Source: Flagellimonas algicola | GTDB lineage: Bacteria > Bacteroidota > Bacteroidia > Flavobacteriales > Flavobacteriaceae | NCBI RefSeq assembly: GCF_005937185.1 | Contig: NZ_VCNI01000001.1 | Location: 186,001 to 250,000, forward strand | Length of the DNA: 64,000 nucleotides | Reading direction: 5' to 3' | Part shown: piece after piece, positions 40,309 to 48,505 of the stretch | Layout: every line of letters begins with the position of its first letter | How positions within the stretch are numbered: position 1 is the stretch's first letter | Notes under the pieces: generated by a model | Seen by the model: the letters and a program-made list of their open reading frames with translations, nothing else | What the model was told of the DNA's origin: nothing | The model's database searches: none | Translations under genes and position numbers: made by a program

Positions 40309-42636
40309 ATGCAAACTACACTTACTGACCGGAGAAGTTTTTTAAAGAAAATGGCCATGGCTTCTGCAATAGCCGCTGCAGCATCCATGTTTCCAGGAAT
40401 CATGTTTGCAGCAGAGCAAGAAAAGGGGATTCCAAAAAATGCAAACTTGGATTGGAAAAAAGGCCCTTGTAGATTTTGTGGTGTGGGCTGTGGCGTACTT
40501 GTAGGTACGGAAAACGGAAAGGCGGTTGCCGTAAAAGGAGACCCCAATTCGCCAGTTAACAAGGGACTTTGTTGCGTAAAAGGATATCATTCCATAATGG
40601 CTTTGTATGGGAAAGACCGTTTAACCCACCCTTTGGTCAAAAAGAATGGCCGATATGTGAAGACTTCCATGGACGAAGCTTTGGATCTTATTGCATCCAA
40701 GATGAAAGAGACCATTGCGGAGCACGGTAAAGATGCCGTCTCCATTTATGGATCTGGGCAATGGACCATTCCTGATGGATATGCAGCTTCCAAATTGTTC
40801 AAAGGATGTATAGGTACCAACAATGTAGAAGCCAATGCCCGTTTGTGCATGGCCAGTGCTGTAACAGGATTTTTAACCTCTTTTGGCTTAGATGAGCCCA
40901 TGGGTTGTTATGAGGATATTGATCATGCCGATGTGTTTGTTCTTTGGGGGAATAATATGGCCGAAATGCACCCCGTGTTATTTTCCCGTCTGTTGGACCA
41001 ACGCTTGAAGAGAGGAGTGAAAATCATAGATTTTGCTACCAGAACCACGCGAACAAGTACCGCTGCGGATAAATCTATTTTATTTTTGCCCCAAACAGAT
41101 TTGGCTGTGGCCAATGCCATTTGCTATGAAATCATTAAAAACGGATGGGTAAACAACTCTTTCGTGGAAAAGCATTGTAGCTTCAGTAAAGGACTAACCA
41201 ATATGGGTTATGGACTGGAGGACAATTATACTTTTACTGACAAGCCTGAGAAAATCTCCTTTGAGGATTATAAAACCTTCCTAGAGGATTATACTCCTGA
41301 AAAAGTATCCAAATTATCCGGGGTTTCGGTACGGGATATTAAGTACATGGCTTCGTATTATGGGGATCCAAATAAGAAAGTAATGTCGCTTTGGTGCATG
41401 GGGATGAATCAACATACACGAGGCACCTGGATCAATAATCTGGTCTATAACATCCATTTGTTGACAGGTAAAATATCTCAACCCGGAAATAGTCCATTTT
41501 CATTGACCGGGCAGCCTAGTGCGTGTGGTACGGTTAGAGAGGTGGGAACACTGACACACAAACTCCCGCATGGCGTGGTCATGAACAAGGAACACAGGGA
41601 ATTTGCCGCCAAAATTTGGGGTGTGCCAGCAGAAAACATCCCTTCCAAACCCACCTATCACACTGTAGAAATGTTCCGGGCTTTGGATCGTGGGGATATT
41701 CGCTTTATGTGGATTCAGGTGACCAACCCCATGGTAACCATGCCCAAGCTAAAACGCTATAGGGATGGTGCCAAAAAAGAAGGTAGATTTATTGTGGTAT
41801 CCGATGTGTACCCAACTCCGACTACAGACATCGCCGATGTGATTTTGCCCTCTGCCATGTGGATTGAACGCGAGGGGATGTATGGCAACTCGGAGCGAAG
41901 AACCCAGTATTTTGAACAAATGGTGGATCCTCCCGGCGAAGCAATTAGTGATACTTGGCAGCTCATTGAGGTAGCTAAACGACTTGGTTACGAAAAGCAG
42001 TTTCCATACAAAGAGGAAACGCACATTGAAGAGATTTACACCGAATATCGAAAACATCACGACAATATAAAACACAATATGGCTCCATTGGAAGTCCTAA
42101 AGTCGCAATCCGGAGCTATATGGCCTTATGTAGATGGGAAATCAACCAAATGGAGGTTCAATGCCAAATATGATCCAGCCTGTTCCAATGGCGAGGATTT
42201 TCATTTTTACGGAAAACCGGATGGGAAAGCCATCATCTGGCAACGCCCATACGAACCTGCAGCCGAAGAACCGGATAACGAGTATCCCTATTGGCTCAAT
42301 ACCGGGAGAGTTGTGGAACACTGGCATACCGGCTCCATGACCCGGAGGATTCCAGTATTGCACCAGGCTATGCCACATGCTTATGTAGAATTACACCCGG
42401 ATGATGCCGAACGCATGCAGATAAAGACAGGCGATGCCGTAAGACTGACCACAAGAAGAGGGGAAATTACACTTCCGGCATCCATTAATGAGAGGGGTGT
42501 GCCGGCACCCATGCAGGTTTTTGTTCCCTTCTTTGATGAAAATATACTTATCAATGATATTACGCTGGATTCCTTTTGTCCCATTTCCAAGGAACCCGAT
42601 TATAAAAAGTGTGCAGTAAGGGTGGAAAAAGCCTAA
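40309..42636 (+). CDS. napA: Periplasmic nitrate reductase, catalytic molybdoprotein
   Basis: Bis-MGD molybdoenzyme reducing nitrate to nitrite. It has 775 residues with a Tat signal ('DRRSFLKKMAMASAIAAAASMFPGIMFA'). [4Fe-4S] ligands: Cys54, Cys57, Cys61 and Cys88 or Cys89 in 'CRFCGVGCGVLVGT' and 'NKGLCCVKGYH'. The Mo ligand is Cys180 in 'NARLCMASAV'. Further NapA hallmarks are 'WGNNMAEMHPVLFSR', 'MGMNQHTRGTW', 'GNSPFSLTGQPSACGT', 'EREGMYGNSERRTQ' and 'TGRVVEHWHTGSMTRR'. Slightly shorter than E. coli NapA (828, recalled) with a 'PDGYAASKLFKGCIGTNNVEANARLCM' substrate region like NapA rather than NasA. napB follows after 2 bp. Confidence 0.96.
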   Translation: MQTTLTDRRSFLKKMAMASAIAAAASMFPGIMFAAEQEKGIPKNANLDWKKGPCRFCGVGCGVLVGTENGKAVAVKGDPNSPVNKGLCCVKGYHSIMALYGKDRLTHPLVKKNGRYVKTSMDEALDLIASKMKETIAEHGKDAVSIYGSGQWTIPDGYAASKLFKGCIGTNNVEANARLCMASAVTGFLTSFGLDEPMGCYEDIDHADVFVLWGNNMAEMHPVLFSRLLDQRLKRGVKIIDFATRTTRTSTAADKSILFLPQTDLAVANAICYEIIKNGWVNNSFVEKHCSFSKGLTNMGYGLEDNYTFTDKPEKISFEDYKTFLEDYTPEKVSKLSGVSVRDIKYMASYYGDPNKKVMSLWCMGMNQHTRGTWINNLVYNIHLLTGKISQPGNSPFSLTGQPSACGTVREVGTLTHKLPHGVVMNKEHREFAAKIWGVPAENIPSKPTYHTVEMFRALDRGDIRFMWIQVTNPMVTMPKLKRYRDGAKKEGRFIVVSDVYPTPTTDIADVILPSAMWIEREGMYGNSERRTQYFEQMVDPPGEAISDTWQLIEVAKRLGYEKQFPYKEETHIEEIYTEYRKHHDNIKHNMAPLEVLKSQSGAIWPYVDGKSTKWRFNAKYDPACSNGEDFHFYGKPDGKAIIWQRPYEPAAEEPDNEYPYWLNTGRVVEHWHTGSMTRRIPVLHQAMPHAYVELHPDDAERMQIKTGDAVRLTTRRGEITLPASINERGVPAPMQVFVPFFDENILINDITLDSFCPISKEPDYKKCAVRVEKA

Positions 42637-42638
42637 AT

Positions 42639-43337
42639 ATGAGAAAAAGATTAGGGATCATATCGTTGTTTGCCCTGTTGTTCATTGGCTTTGTTGTTGT
42701 TTGGAACTACAGCTACGAACAGGGCTTGGAAGGCCCGTATATTCCTGTTGAATCTAACTCCTCCAGAACGTTGATTCCTTCGGAAAGCGGTGTTTTTAGA
42801 CAATCGGAAAATGCATTGGACTTTAATCAAATGCCCATTGATGAGGCCCATCAGCGCAGCTTGGAAACCTATTACGACAACAGAGCCTACCCAGGAGCGC
42901 CGCCAAGTATTCCACATCCAGTCCAAAAAGAAAGGGACTTGGGGGGCAATGTTTGTCTTCAATGCCATCAAAGTGGAGGTTTTGTTCAAAAGTTTGATGC
43001 CTATGCACCTATTTCACCCCATCCCGAAATGATCAATTGCAGACAGTGCCATGTCACACAAAATACCAAAGGGCTTTTTGCTGAGACGAATTTTACCAAG
43101 GTATCTCCCCCAGAGGTTGGTGTCAACAATGCACTTCCCGGAAGTCCACCCATGATTCCGCACCTACTTAGCATGCGGGAAAGTTGTTTATCCTGTCACG
43201 TAGGGCCAAGTGCCCCAAAAGAGATTAGGGTTACACATCCGGAACGCATCAATTGTAGACAATGCCATGTTCCCAACACTGTCGAGCATGATCAAATTGA
43301 AGTTTTTTCAAGAAATCTGGAAGAAAGCTATGAATAA
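42639..43337 (+). CDS. napB: NapB-type cytochrome c with duplicated di-heme module (four hemes)
   Basis: Electron-transfer subunit of NapA. It has 232 residues with an N-terminal hydrophobic segment (11-27) that may anchor it. Normal NapB binds two hemes. Here the whole module occurs twice: first 'PGAPPSIPHPV', Cys106-x2-Cys-His110, 'SPHPEMINCRQCHVTQ' (Cys134-His138); then 'PGSPPMIPHLL', Cys183-His187, 'THPERINCRQCHVPN' (Cys206-His210). Both halves keep their IPH and (S/T)HPE-type His residues for axial ligation, so four hemes are expected. The start at 42639 follows the napA stop by 2 bp; an ATG-like start at 42609 would overlap napA. The next gene overlaps by 8 bp. Confidence 0.9.
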   Translation: MRKRLGIISLFALLFIGFVVVWNYSYEQGLEGPYIPVESNSSRTLIPSESGVFRQSENALDFNQMPIDEAHQRSLETYYDNRAYPGAPPSIPHPVQKERDLGGNVCLQCHQSGGFVQKFDAYAPISPHPEMINCRQCHVTQNTKGLFAETNFTKVSPPEVGVNNALPGSPPMIPHLLSMRESCLSCHVGPSAPKEIRVTHPERINCRQCHVPNTVEHDQIEVFSRNLEESYE

Positions 43338-43974
43338 CAATTGCTATACATACAGCATCGGTTGCCTGATCATGGCCCTGTTCCTTTCCTTCTCTTGTAA
43401 ACACAAAGAATCCAAGTATCATAGCCTTACGGACAAGATAGAAGAGGAGAGCAAGGACTTTATTGGTACGGACATTTCATTAGAAACCCTGCTTGAGGAA
43501 ATGAAACTTCTGGAAATTCATGAAGAAGGGCATGCTTTTTTAATTCCAGAGCGCAAGGGGCAGCTTAAATCCTATGCCTGTTCTGAATGTCATACCAAAC
43601 CACTGGCTTCCATGACATCTCTGGAGATTGGAAAAAAAGCCCATTGGAATGTGAAATTAGCCCATGCTGATAATCTCACCATGAATTGCATTACTTGTCA
43701 CAGTGAAAGCAATTTAGATGAATTGACAAGTTTAACGGGTTCAGAAATTGATTTTGATGCAAGCTATAAACTATGTAGTCAGTGCCATACGGCTCAATTT
43801 AAGGATTGGACCGGTGGAGCTCATGGCAAAAAAATAGCAGGTTGGGCTCCGCCAAGGGCTTCCATGACCTGTGTGAATTGCCATAATCCCCATAGCCCGA
43901 GTTTTGATACTCGTTGGCCATCACGATTTAATACGCAGATGGAAAAGGAAAGAAAAGAAGGATTGTCACATTAA
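43330..43974 (+). CDS. Tetraheme cytochrome c lipoprotein of the nap operon
   Basis: Likely electron carrier between the quinol module and NapB. It has 214 residues. The start at 43330 overlaps napB by 8 bp (ATGAATAA); a frame open from 43210 lies inside napB and is rejected. Lipoprotein signal 'MALFLSFSC' (Cys23). Four CxxCH motifs: Cys84 (SECHTKP), Cys120 (ITCHSES), Cys149 (SQCHTAQ), Cys181 (VNCHNPH). 'HAFLIPERKGQLKSYACSECHTKP' and 'NCHNPHSPSF' recall small multiheme cytochromes of the c7/NrfB or cytochrome c554 type. It is not NapC/NirT (no transmembrane quinol anchor). Its heme spacing does not match another gene here. Confidence 0.85.
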   Translation: MNNNCYTYSIGCLIMALFLSFSCKHKESKYHSLTDKIEEESKDFIGTDISLETLLEEMKLLEIHEEGHAFLIPERKGQLKSYACSECHTKPLASMTSLEIGKKAHWNVKLAHADNLTMNCITCHSESNLDELTSLTGSEIDFDASYKLCSQCHTAQFKDWTGGAHGKKIAGWAPPRASMTCVNCHNPHSPSFDTRWPSRFNTQMEKERKEGLSH

Positions 43975-43986
43975 CACTGTTGAGGT

Positions 43987-45084
43987 ATGAGCGAAAATAA
44001 TACGAAATGGTTTTCACTAAACCTGTCCAATAGCAAACCAAAGCAACAAGCTTCAACTTGTGGCTGTGGCAATACTTCTGGAGGTTGTGGTGGACATCAA
44101 AATGAGATTCGAAGTAGTGCAATTGGAGATGAGAGGCACAAAGATGGTTTTGAGCAGGTTTTTGATGTGCAGATGGATCGTAGAACCGCATTTAAAAAAT
44201 TGACTGCCAGTTTGCTTATTGGCGCTGGGGCCGTTACAACTTCCTGTAGTGTGGTTGCCGATGAAAAATCCAAGGAAAAAGCACAAATAGATTGGGAAGA
44301 ACAGTTCAAGGGGAACTACAAGTTGATGAGTGACGAAGAGAAGAAGGCCACTGTGGACCGATTAGTCCGCTCCTACGAGCTTCGTACCAACAAAACCATC
44401 TCCATGACTTCGGAAAATGCACAGGAAAATGTGCTATTCGGATATGCTTTCAATATTTCCAAATGTCAGGGATATATGGATTGTGTAAGTGCCTGTGTGG
44501 AAGAGAACAATCAAGATAGAAATTCCGAGATGCAGTATATCCGAATTCATGAAATGAAGGATGGCCAGGGATTGAAATTTGATGAAGCCGACGACAACTA
44601 CTACCATGAGGTTCCTGCTGAAGGGCATTTTTACTTGGGCACCCAATGTTTCCATTGCGATAATCCACCCTGTGTAGACGTTTGCCCAGTACAGGCAACT
44701 TGGAGGGAAGAAGACGGTCTGGTGGTAATAGATTATGATTGGTGCGTAGGTTGTCGCTATTGCATGGCCGCCTGTCCGTATGATGGGAGAAGGTTTAATT
44801 GGAGCAAGCCTGAAGTTCCTGAAGATGAGGTCAACAAAAACCAGCATTATCTGGGAAATCGCATGCGCAAGAAGGGAGTTATGGAGAAATGCACCTTTTG
44901 TGTGCAACGGTCACGGAAGGGACAAAATCCTGCCTGTGTGGATGCGTGTCCAACCGGAGCAAGGATATTCGGAAACCTCTTAGACCCCAATAGTACGATC
45001 AGATGGGTATTGGAGAACAAGAAAGTTTTTAGGTTAAAAGAGGATTTGGGAACCGAACCCAAATTCTGGTACTTCATGGATTGA
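43987..45084 (+). CDS. Tetra-cluster [4Fe-4S] ferredoxin-like subunit, NrfC/HybA type
   Basis: Peripheral iron-sulfur subunit that passes electrons from the NrfD-type membrane partner. It has 365 residues. Four cluster regions: 'KCQGYMDCVSACVEENN', 'CFHCDNPPCVDVCPVQAT', 'CVGCRYCMAACPYDGRRFNW' and 'KCTFCVQ...CVDACPTGAR'. A Tat-like twin arginine motif ('MDRRTAFKKLTASLLIGAGAVTTSC') lies 60 residues in, preceded by a Cys/Gly-rich leader ('STCGCGNTSGGCGG'). Cys87 could be lipidated. The long leader before the Tat signal is unusual, reminiscent of the alternative complex III subunit ActB, which carries an N-terminal extension (recalled). It is followed after 19 bp by its NrfD partner. Confidence 0.88.
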   Translation: MSENNTKWFSLNLSNSKPKQQASTCGCGNTSGGCGGHQNEIRSSAIGDERHKDGFEQVFDVQMDRRTAFKKLTASLLIGAGAVTTSCSVVADEKSKEKAQIDWEEQFKGNYKLMSDEEKKATVDRLVRSYELRTNKTISMTSENAQENVLFGYAFNISKCQGYMDCVSACVEENNQDRNSEMQYIRIHEMKDGQGLKFDEADDNYYHEVPAEGHFYLGTQCFHCDNPPCVDVCPVQATWREEDGLVVIDYDWCVGCRYCMAACPYDGRRFNWSKPEVPEDEVNKNQHYLGNRMRKKGVMEKCTFCVQRSRKGQNPACVDACPTGARIFGNLLDPNSTIRWVLENKKVFRLKEDLGTEPKFWYFMD

Positions 45085-45103
45085 TGGTCAAATCAAAGAT
45101 GTA

Positions 45104-46333
45104 ATGAGAAGACTCAAGGTTTTTAAAAGTTTACTGATCGATAGCCTGGATGTGATTACCCATGGGTCTCGAAAATATCATCTGTGGATGGGTTTTCTAA
45201 CCTTTGTTATGTTGGTGGGCATGTATTGCTATTCCATACAGTTGGACCAAGGTTTGAGTGTTACGGGAATGACTGATAGGGTAAGCTGGGGACTGTATAT
45301 ATCCAATTTCACTTTTTTGGTAGGTGTTGCTGCGGCAGCAGTAATGCTGGTGATGCCCACCTATGTGCTAAAGGATATCGATTTTAAACAAGCGGTTCTA
45401 ATAGGAGAAGGGCTTGCGGTTGCCGCCCTGATCATGTGCTTGGCTTTTGTAGTTGCGGACATGGGAGGTCCCTCGGTATTATGGCATATGATTCCAGGAA
45501 TTGGCGTTTTTAATTTCCCCAATTCCATGCTCACATGGGATGTTATTGTCTTAAACGGATATCTTTTTCTCAATATCAGTATTCCTTACTACATTCTGTT
45601 CAGGCATTATCAAGGTAAAGATGCCAATCCAAAAATATATGTTCCCGGGGCATTGATTTCTGTGTTTTGGGCGGTGAGCATCCATTTGGTTACAGCATTT
45701 TTATACCAAGGATTGCAAGCAAGGCCTTTTTGGAACAATGCACTTTTGGGACCGCGCTTTTTGGCATCCGCTTTTGCTGCAGGCCCGGCCCTGATTATTT
45801 TGGTATTGGCCATTATCAGGAATTACACTGCTTTTAAAGTTGAGAACAAGACCATTGGAAAATTGGCAATGATTGTGACCGTTGCTGCTCAAATTAATCT
45901 TATAATGCTGGTTTCTGAATTGTTCAAGGAATTTTATGCGCCAACACACCACAGTGAAAGTGCATACTATCTATTCTTTGGATTGCACGGAAAGAATGCA
46001 TTGTTACCTTGGATTTGGACCTCTATTCCGTTGAACGTCTTGGCTACTGTATTACTTACCTTTGGAAAGTTTCGGAATAATTTTAAGGTACTCTATTTTT
46101 GCTGTTTTATCTTGTTTGTGGCTATTTGGATTGAAAAAGGTTTTGGCTTGATTGTTCCAGGATTTATTCCAGGGCCTTATGGTAAGATTGCTGAATATAC
46201 ACCCACCGGTGTAGAAATTGGGGTAACCATGGGAATTTGGGCCTTGGGAGCTTTTGTATTTACTATCTTGGCCAAGACTGCAATCAAAATTGAAACAGGA
46301 AAACTCCGATACAAAAAGAAAGATTCCCAATAG
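45104..46333 (+). CDS. NrfD/PsrC-family membrane quinol dehydrogenase
   Basis: Integral membrane quinone-interacting subunit that replaces NapC. It has 409 residues with about 10 helices: 'YHLWMGFLTFVMLVGMYCYSIQLDQG', 'NFTFLVGVAAAAVMLVMPTYVL', 'LIGEGLAVAALIMCLAFVVADMGGP', 'LTWDVIVLNGYLFLNISIPYYILF', 'FYAPTHHSESAYYLFFGLHG', and near the end 'EYTPTGVEIGVTMGIWALGAFVFTILAKTA'. Family NrfD/PsrC/DmsC; it lacks heme. With the FeS subunit upstream it forms a quinol:cytochrome c module feeding the tetraheme cytochromes and NapA. NapGH and NapC are not seen in the window. Confidence 0.88.
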   Translation: MRRLKVFKSLLIDSLDVITHGSRKYHLWMGFLTFVMLVGMYCYSIQLDQGLSVTGMTDRVSWGLYISNFTFLVGVAAAAVMLVMPTYVLKDIDFKQAVLIGEGLAVAALIMCLAFVVADMGGPSVLWHMIPGIGVFNFPNSMLTWDVIVLNGYLFLNISIPYYILFRHYQGKDANPKIYVPGALISVFWAVSIHLVTAFLYQGLQARPFWNNALLGPRFLASAFAAGPALIILVLAIIRNYTAFKVENKTIGKLAMIVTVAAQINLIMLVSELFKEFYAPTHHSESAYYLFFGLHGKNALLPWIWTSIPLNVLATVLLTFGKFRNNFKVLYFCCFILFVAIWIEKGFGLIVPGFIPGPYGKIAEYTPTGVEIGVTMGIWALGAFVFTILAKTAIKIETGKLRYKKKDSQ

Positions 46334-46369
46334 GAATGAATGAAGTGTTGTAAAATCTTTGAGTAAAGC

Positions 46370-46732
46370 ATGAAAATTAGAATTAAAGGTAATTCGGTTC
46401 GATATAGATTGACCAAGACAGAAGTAGAAACCTTTTGTAAGACCGGATATTATGAAGAGCGAACTGAGTTCAATACCAAAACTTTTACGTATGCATTAAA
46501 AGCGGTGGATGTGGATAACTTGGGTGCTGAATTTATGGAGGACACTGTAACCTTGTTGGTGCCAAAAAAATGGAGTTCAAACTGGTTTGAAAACAACAGG
46601 GTGGGCTTTGAAAATACGATGATATTGAACAATAAAAGTGAGCTTTTCCTTCTAGTGGAAAAGGATTTTGCATGTTTGGACAATACCACCGAGGATCAAT
46701 CCGATAATTATCCCAATCCTAAAGCCTGTTAA
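46370..46732 (+). CDS. DUF7009-like conserved small protein
   Basis: A 120-residue protein beginning 'MKIRIKGNSVRYRLTKTEVETFCKTG', recognised as the DUF7009-type family (recalled) found in Bacteroidota; function not known. It is mixed beta, without signal peptide or transmembrane segment. The C-terminal 'DNYPNPKAC' ends with a Cys, and Cys residues also occur in 'KDFACLDN', so metal or cofactor contact is possible. It starts 36 bp after the NrfD gene on the same strand and may be co-transcribed with nap, so a molybdenum-cofactor or Nap-maturation role is plausible (inference). Confidence 0.65.
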   Translation: MKIRIKGNSVRYRLTKTEVETFCKTGYYEERTEFNTKTFTYALKAVDVDNLGAEFMEDTVTLLVPKKWSSNWFENNRVGFENTMILNNKSELFLLVEKDFACLDNTTEDQSDNYPNPKAC

Positions 46733-46745
46733 CCCAAACAGGTTT
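46722..46745. terminator. Hairpin at the convergent end of the DUF7009 gene and dctM
   Basis: AAGCCTGTT and AACAGGTTT pair over 9 bp (one G-T wobble) with loop AACCCA. The stem overlaps both stop codons of the converging genes, as expected of a bidirectional terminator. The T-run is short, so efficiency is uncertain. Confidence 0.5.
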
Positions 46746-48042
46746 ATAGCAGCTCAAATAACTTTGGCAACCAAAGGCTTAATTGCGGGAAATAGGTAAT
46801 TAGAAACAAAGCAATGATCATGGCCACAAAGAGTGGGAGCAACGGCTTTACCACCTTTTCTATAGTGGTTTTGGCAATACCTACTCCAACAAACAGCACC
46901 GATCCCACTGGTGGGGTGCATAATCCAATGCAAAGGTTTAAAATCATAATAATTCCAAAGTGAACCGGATCAATTCCAAGTTTGGTTACTATCGGAAGAA
47001 ATATGGGGGTGAAAATCAGAACCGCAGGTGTCATATCCATGAAAATCCCAACAAACAACAATAACAAGTTGATGATGATCAAGACCATAATTTTATTGTC
47101 GCTTAAGGCCAATAAGGCAGTACTTATGTCCTGTGGAATATTTTCATAGGACAAAGCCCAGGACATACTCATGGAAGCTCCAATCAGTAGCATCACCACG
47201 GCTGTGGTTGCAGAGGAATCCAACAGAATTTGCGGTAGTTTTTTAAGGTTGATTTCTTTATAAATGAAACCCAGCACAAGACTGTAAAGCACAGCTATAG
47301 CAGATGCCTCGGTCGCGGTAAATATTCCGGTTACAATTCCCCCAATCACAACAATAAGCATAAAAAGGCTAGGCACAGCTGATATGAAAGTTTTAAATAC
47401 TTCCTTAAGAGAGCTTCTGTTTCCTAGCTTATACCCTTTTCTTTTGGCCCAGATAGAGGCCACGATCATTAAGAAAGCACCGGTCAAAATTCCTGGAATA
47501 TAACCAGCTAGAAACAGTGCTGCAATGGATGCGCCACCGCTGGCCAAGGAATACACAATGAGAATGTTGCTGGGAGGAATGAGTAAACCTGTAGTTGCTG
47601 AGGTGATGTTCACGGCTGCACCAAATTCTTTGGAGTACCCATCTTTTTCCATTTCGGGGCCCAAAATACTCCCCATGGCGGAGGCTGATGCCATGGCAGA
47701 ACCGGCTATGGCACCCATAAGCATGGCGGAAATAATGTTGATCAAGGCCAAACCTCCTGGAAGTGCTCCCACAAGTGTTTTGGCAAAAGCTATAAGCCGA
47801 TGTGCAATACCACCTTTGTTCATTAACTCACCTGATAAAACAAAGAAAGGGATGGCAAGAAGGGCAAAACTGTCAAGTCCGGCGCCAATGCGTTGTGATA
47901 CGGCGGTAAAAGCTGGTAAAGCGGGAATGCTCACTAGCATGGTCAACAATGATGAAATGGCAATACTCCATGCTACTGGTGTGCCCATACCCAAAAGCAC
48001 TATAAAACTCAATACCAAGATTAGAATAGGAATGTAGTCCAT
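46744..48042 (-). CDS. dctM: TRAP transporter large permease
   Basis: Membrane translocation subunit of a tripartite ATP-independent (Na+ or H+ driven) transporter. It has 432 residues with about 12 helices, including 'LSFIVLLGMGTPVAWSIAISSLLTM', 'FALLAIPFFVLSGELMNKGGI', 'GSAMASASAMGSIL' and 'GIIMILNLCIGLCTPPVGSVLFVG', all typical of DctM. It lies 2 bp after the small permease. The uronate-catabolic genes around it (GH88, kduI) suggest that the substrate is a hexuronate or unsaturated uronate (inference). On the minus strand, in order dctP, dctQ, dctM. Confidence 0.94.
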   Translation of the reverse strand: MDYIPILILVLSFIVLLGMGTPVAWSIAISSLLTMLVSIPALPAFTAVSQRIGAGLDSFALLAIPFFVLSGELMNKGGIAHRLIAFAKTLVGALPGGLALINIISAMLMGAIAGSAMASASAMGSILGPEMEKDGYSKEFGAAVNITSATTGLLIPPSNILIVYSLASGGASIAALFLAGYIPGILTGAFLMIVASIWAKRKGYKLGNRSSLKEVFKTFISAVPSLFMLIVVIGGIVTGIFTATEASAIAVLYSLVLGFIYKEINLKKLPQILLDSSATTAVVMLLIGASMSMSWALSYENIPQDISTALLALSDNKIMVLIIINLLLLFVGIFMDMTPAVLIFTPIFLPIVTKLGIDPVHFGIIMILNLCIGLCTPPVGSVLFVGVGIAKTTIEKVVKPLLPLFVAMIIALFLITYFPQLSLWLPKLFELL

Positions 48043-48044
48043 GT

Positions 48045-48503
48045 TTATAATTTTTTAAGATCAAGGAGTTTGTAATAAATTATGAGGATACCACTTATGG
48101 GCAGAATCAAATACACCACTGCCAAAGGCAGTTGAAGGGCAGGGGAATATTGTTCCAAAACAAAGGTAATGTATACGAGTCTGGAACCCCCAATAACGAA
48201 AGCTGCCAAGCTGAACAGAATAATCATGGTGCCTACGATCCTCTTTAAGCGCTTTTGCCCTTGACCGCTCAATTTGGAAGGAATAAGATCAATAGCCACA
48301 TGACCATTTTTACCAGAGACATAAGCCGCACCCAAAACACCAAGCCAAATCATTAAATACCGTGCCAGTTCATCCGTAAAGGAACTGGGCGAGCCTAGTA
48401 TATATCGACTAAAAACTTGCCATAAAACGTTAATGACCATGATTGCCATAATAACAATCAAAGCCTTACCTACTATAAGGTCTATTTTGTTTCGTAATCC
48501 CAT
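48045..48503 (-). CDS. dctQ: TRAP transporter small permease
   Basis: Four-helix membrane subunit that pairs with DctM. It has 152 residues: 'KALIVIMAIMVINVLWQVFSRYILGSPSSFTDELARYLMIWLGVLGAAYVSGKNGHVAIDLIP', 'KRIVGTMIILFSLAAFVIGGSRLVYI' and 'LPLAVVYLILPISGILIIYYKL'. 'W-V-SRY-L--S-SFTDELARYL-IWLG-LGAAY' is the recognised DctQ core. Spacing of 2 bp to each neighbour indicates one operon. Confidence 0.92.
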   Translation of the reverse strand: MGLRNKIDLIVGKALIVIMAIMVINVLWQVFSRYILGSPSSFTDELARYLMIWLGVLGAAYVSGKNGHVAIDLIPSKLSGQGQKRLKRIVGTMIILFSLAAFVIGGSRLVYITFVLEQYSPALQLPLAVVYLILPISGILIIYYKLLDLKKL

Positions 48504-48505
48504 AA

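Noticed and set aside
43210-43329. An upstream extension of the tetraheme cytochrome gene
   Set aside because: It runs inside napB and would hide the lipoprotein signal that begins at 43330.
44434-44907. A 157-residue open frame antisense to the FeS subunit gene
   Set aside because: Fully inside a gene with four clear cluster motifs; no domain seen.
47525-48037. A 170-residue open frame antisense to dctM
   Set aside because: Low-complexity Ala/Pro/Lys-rich mirror of a membrane protein gene, with no family resemblance.
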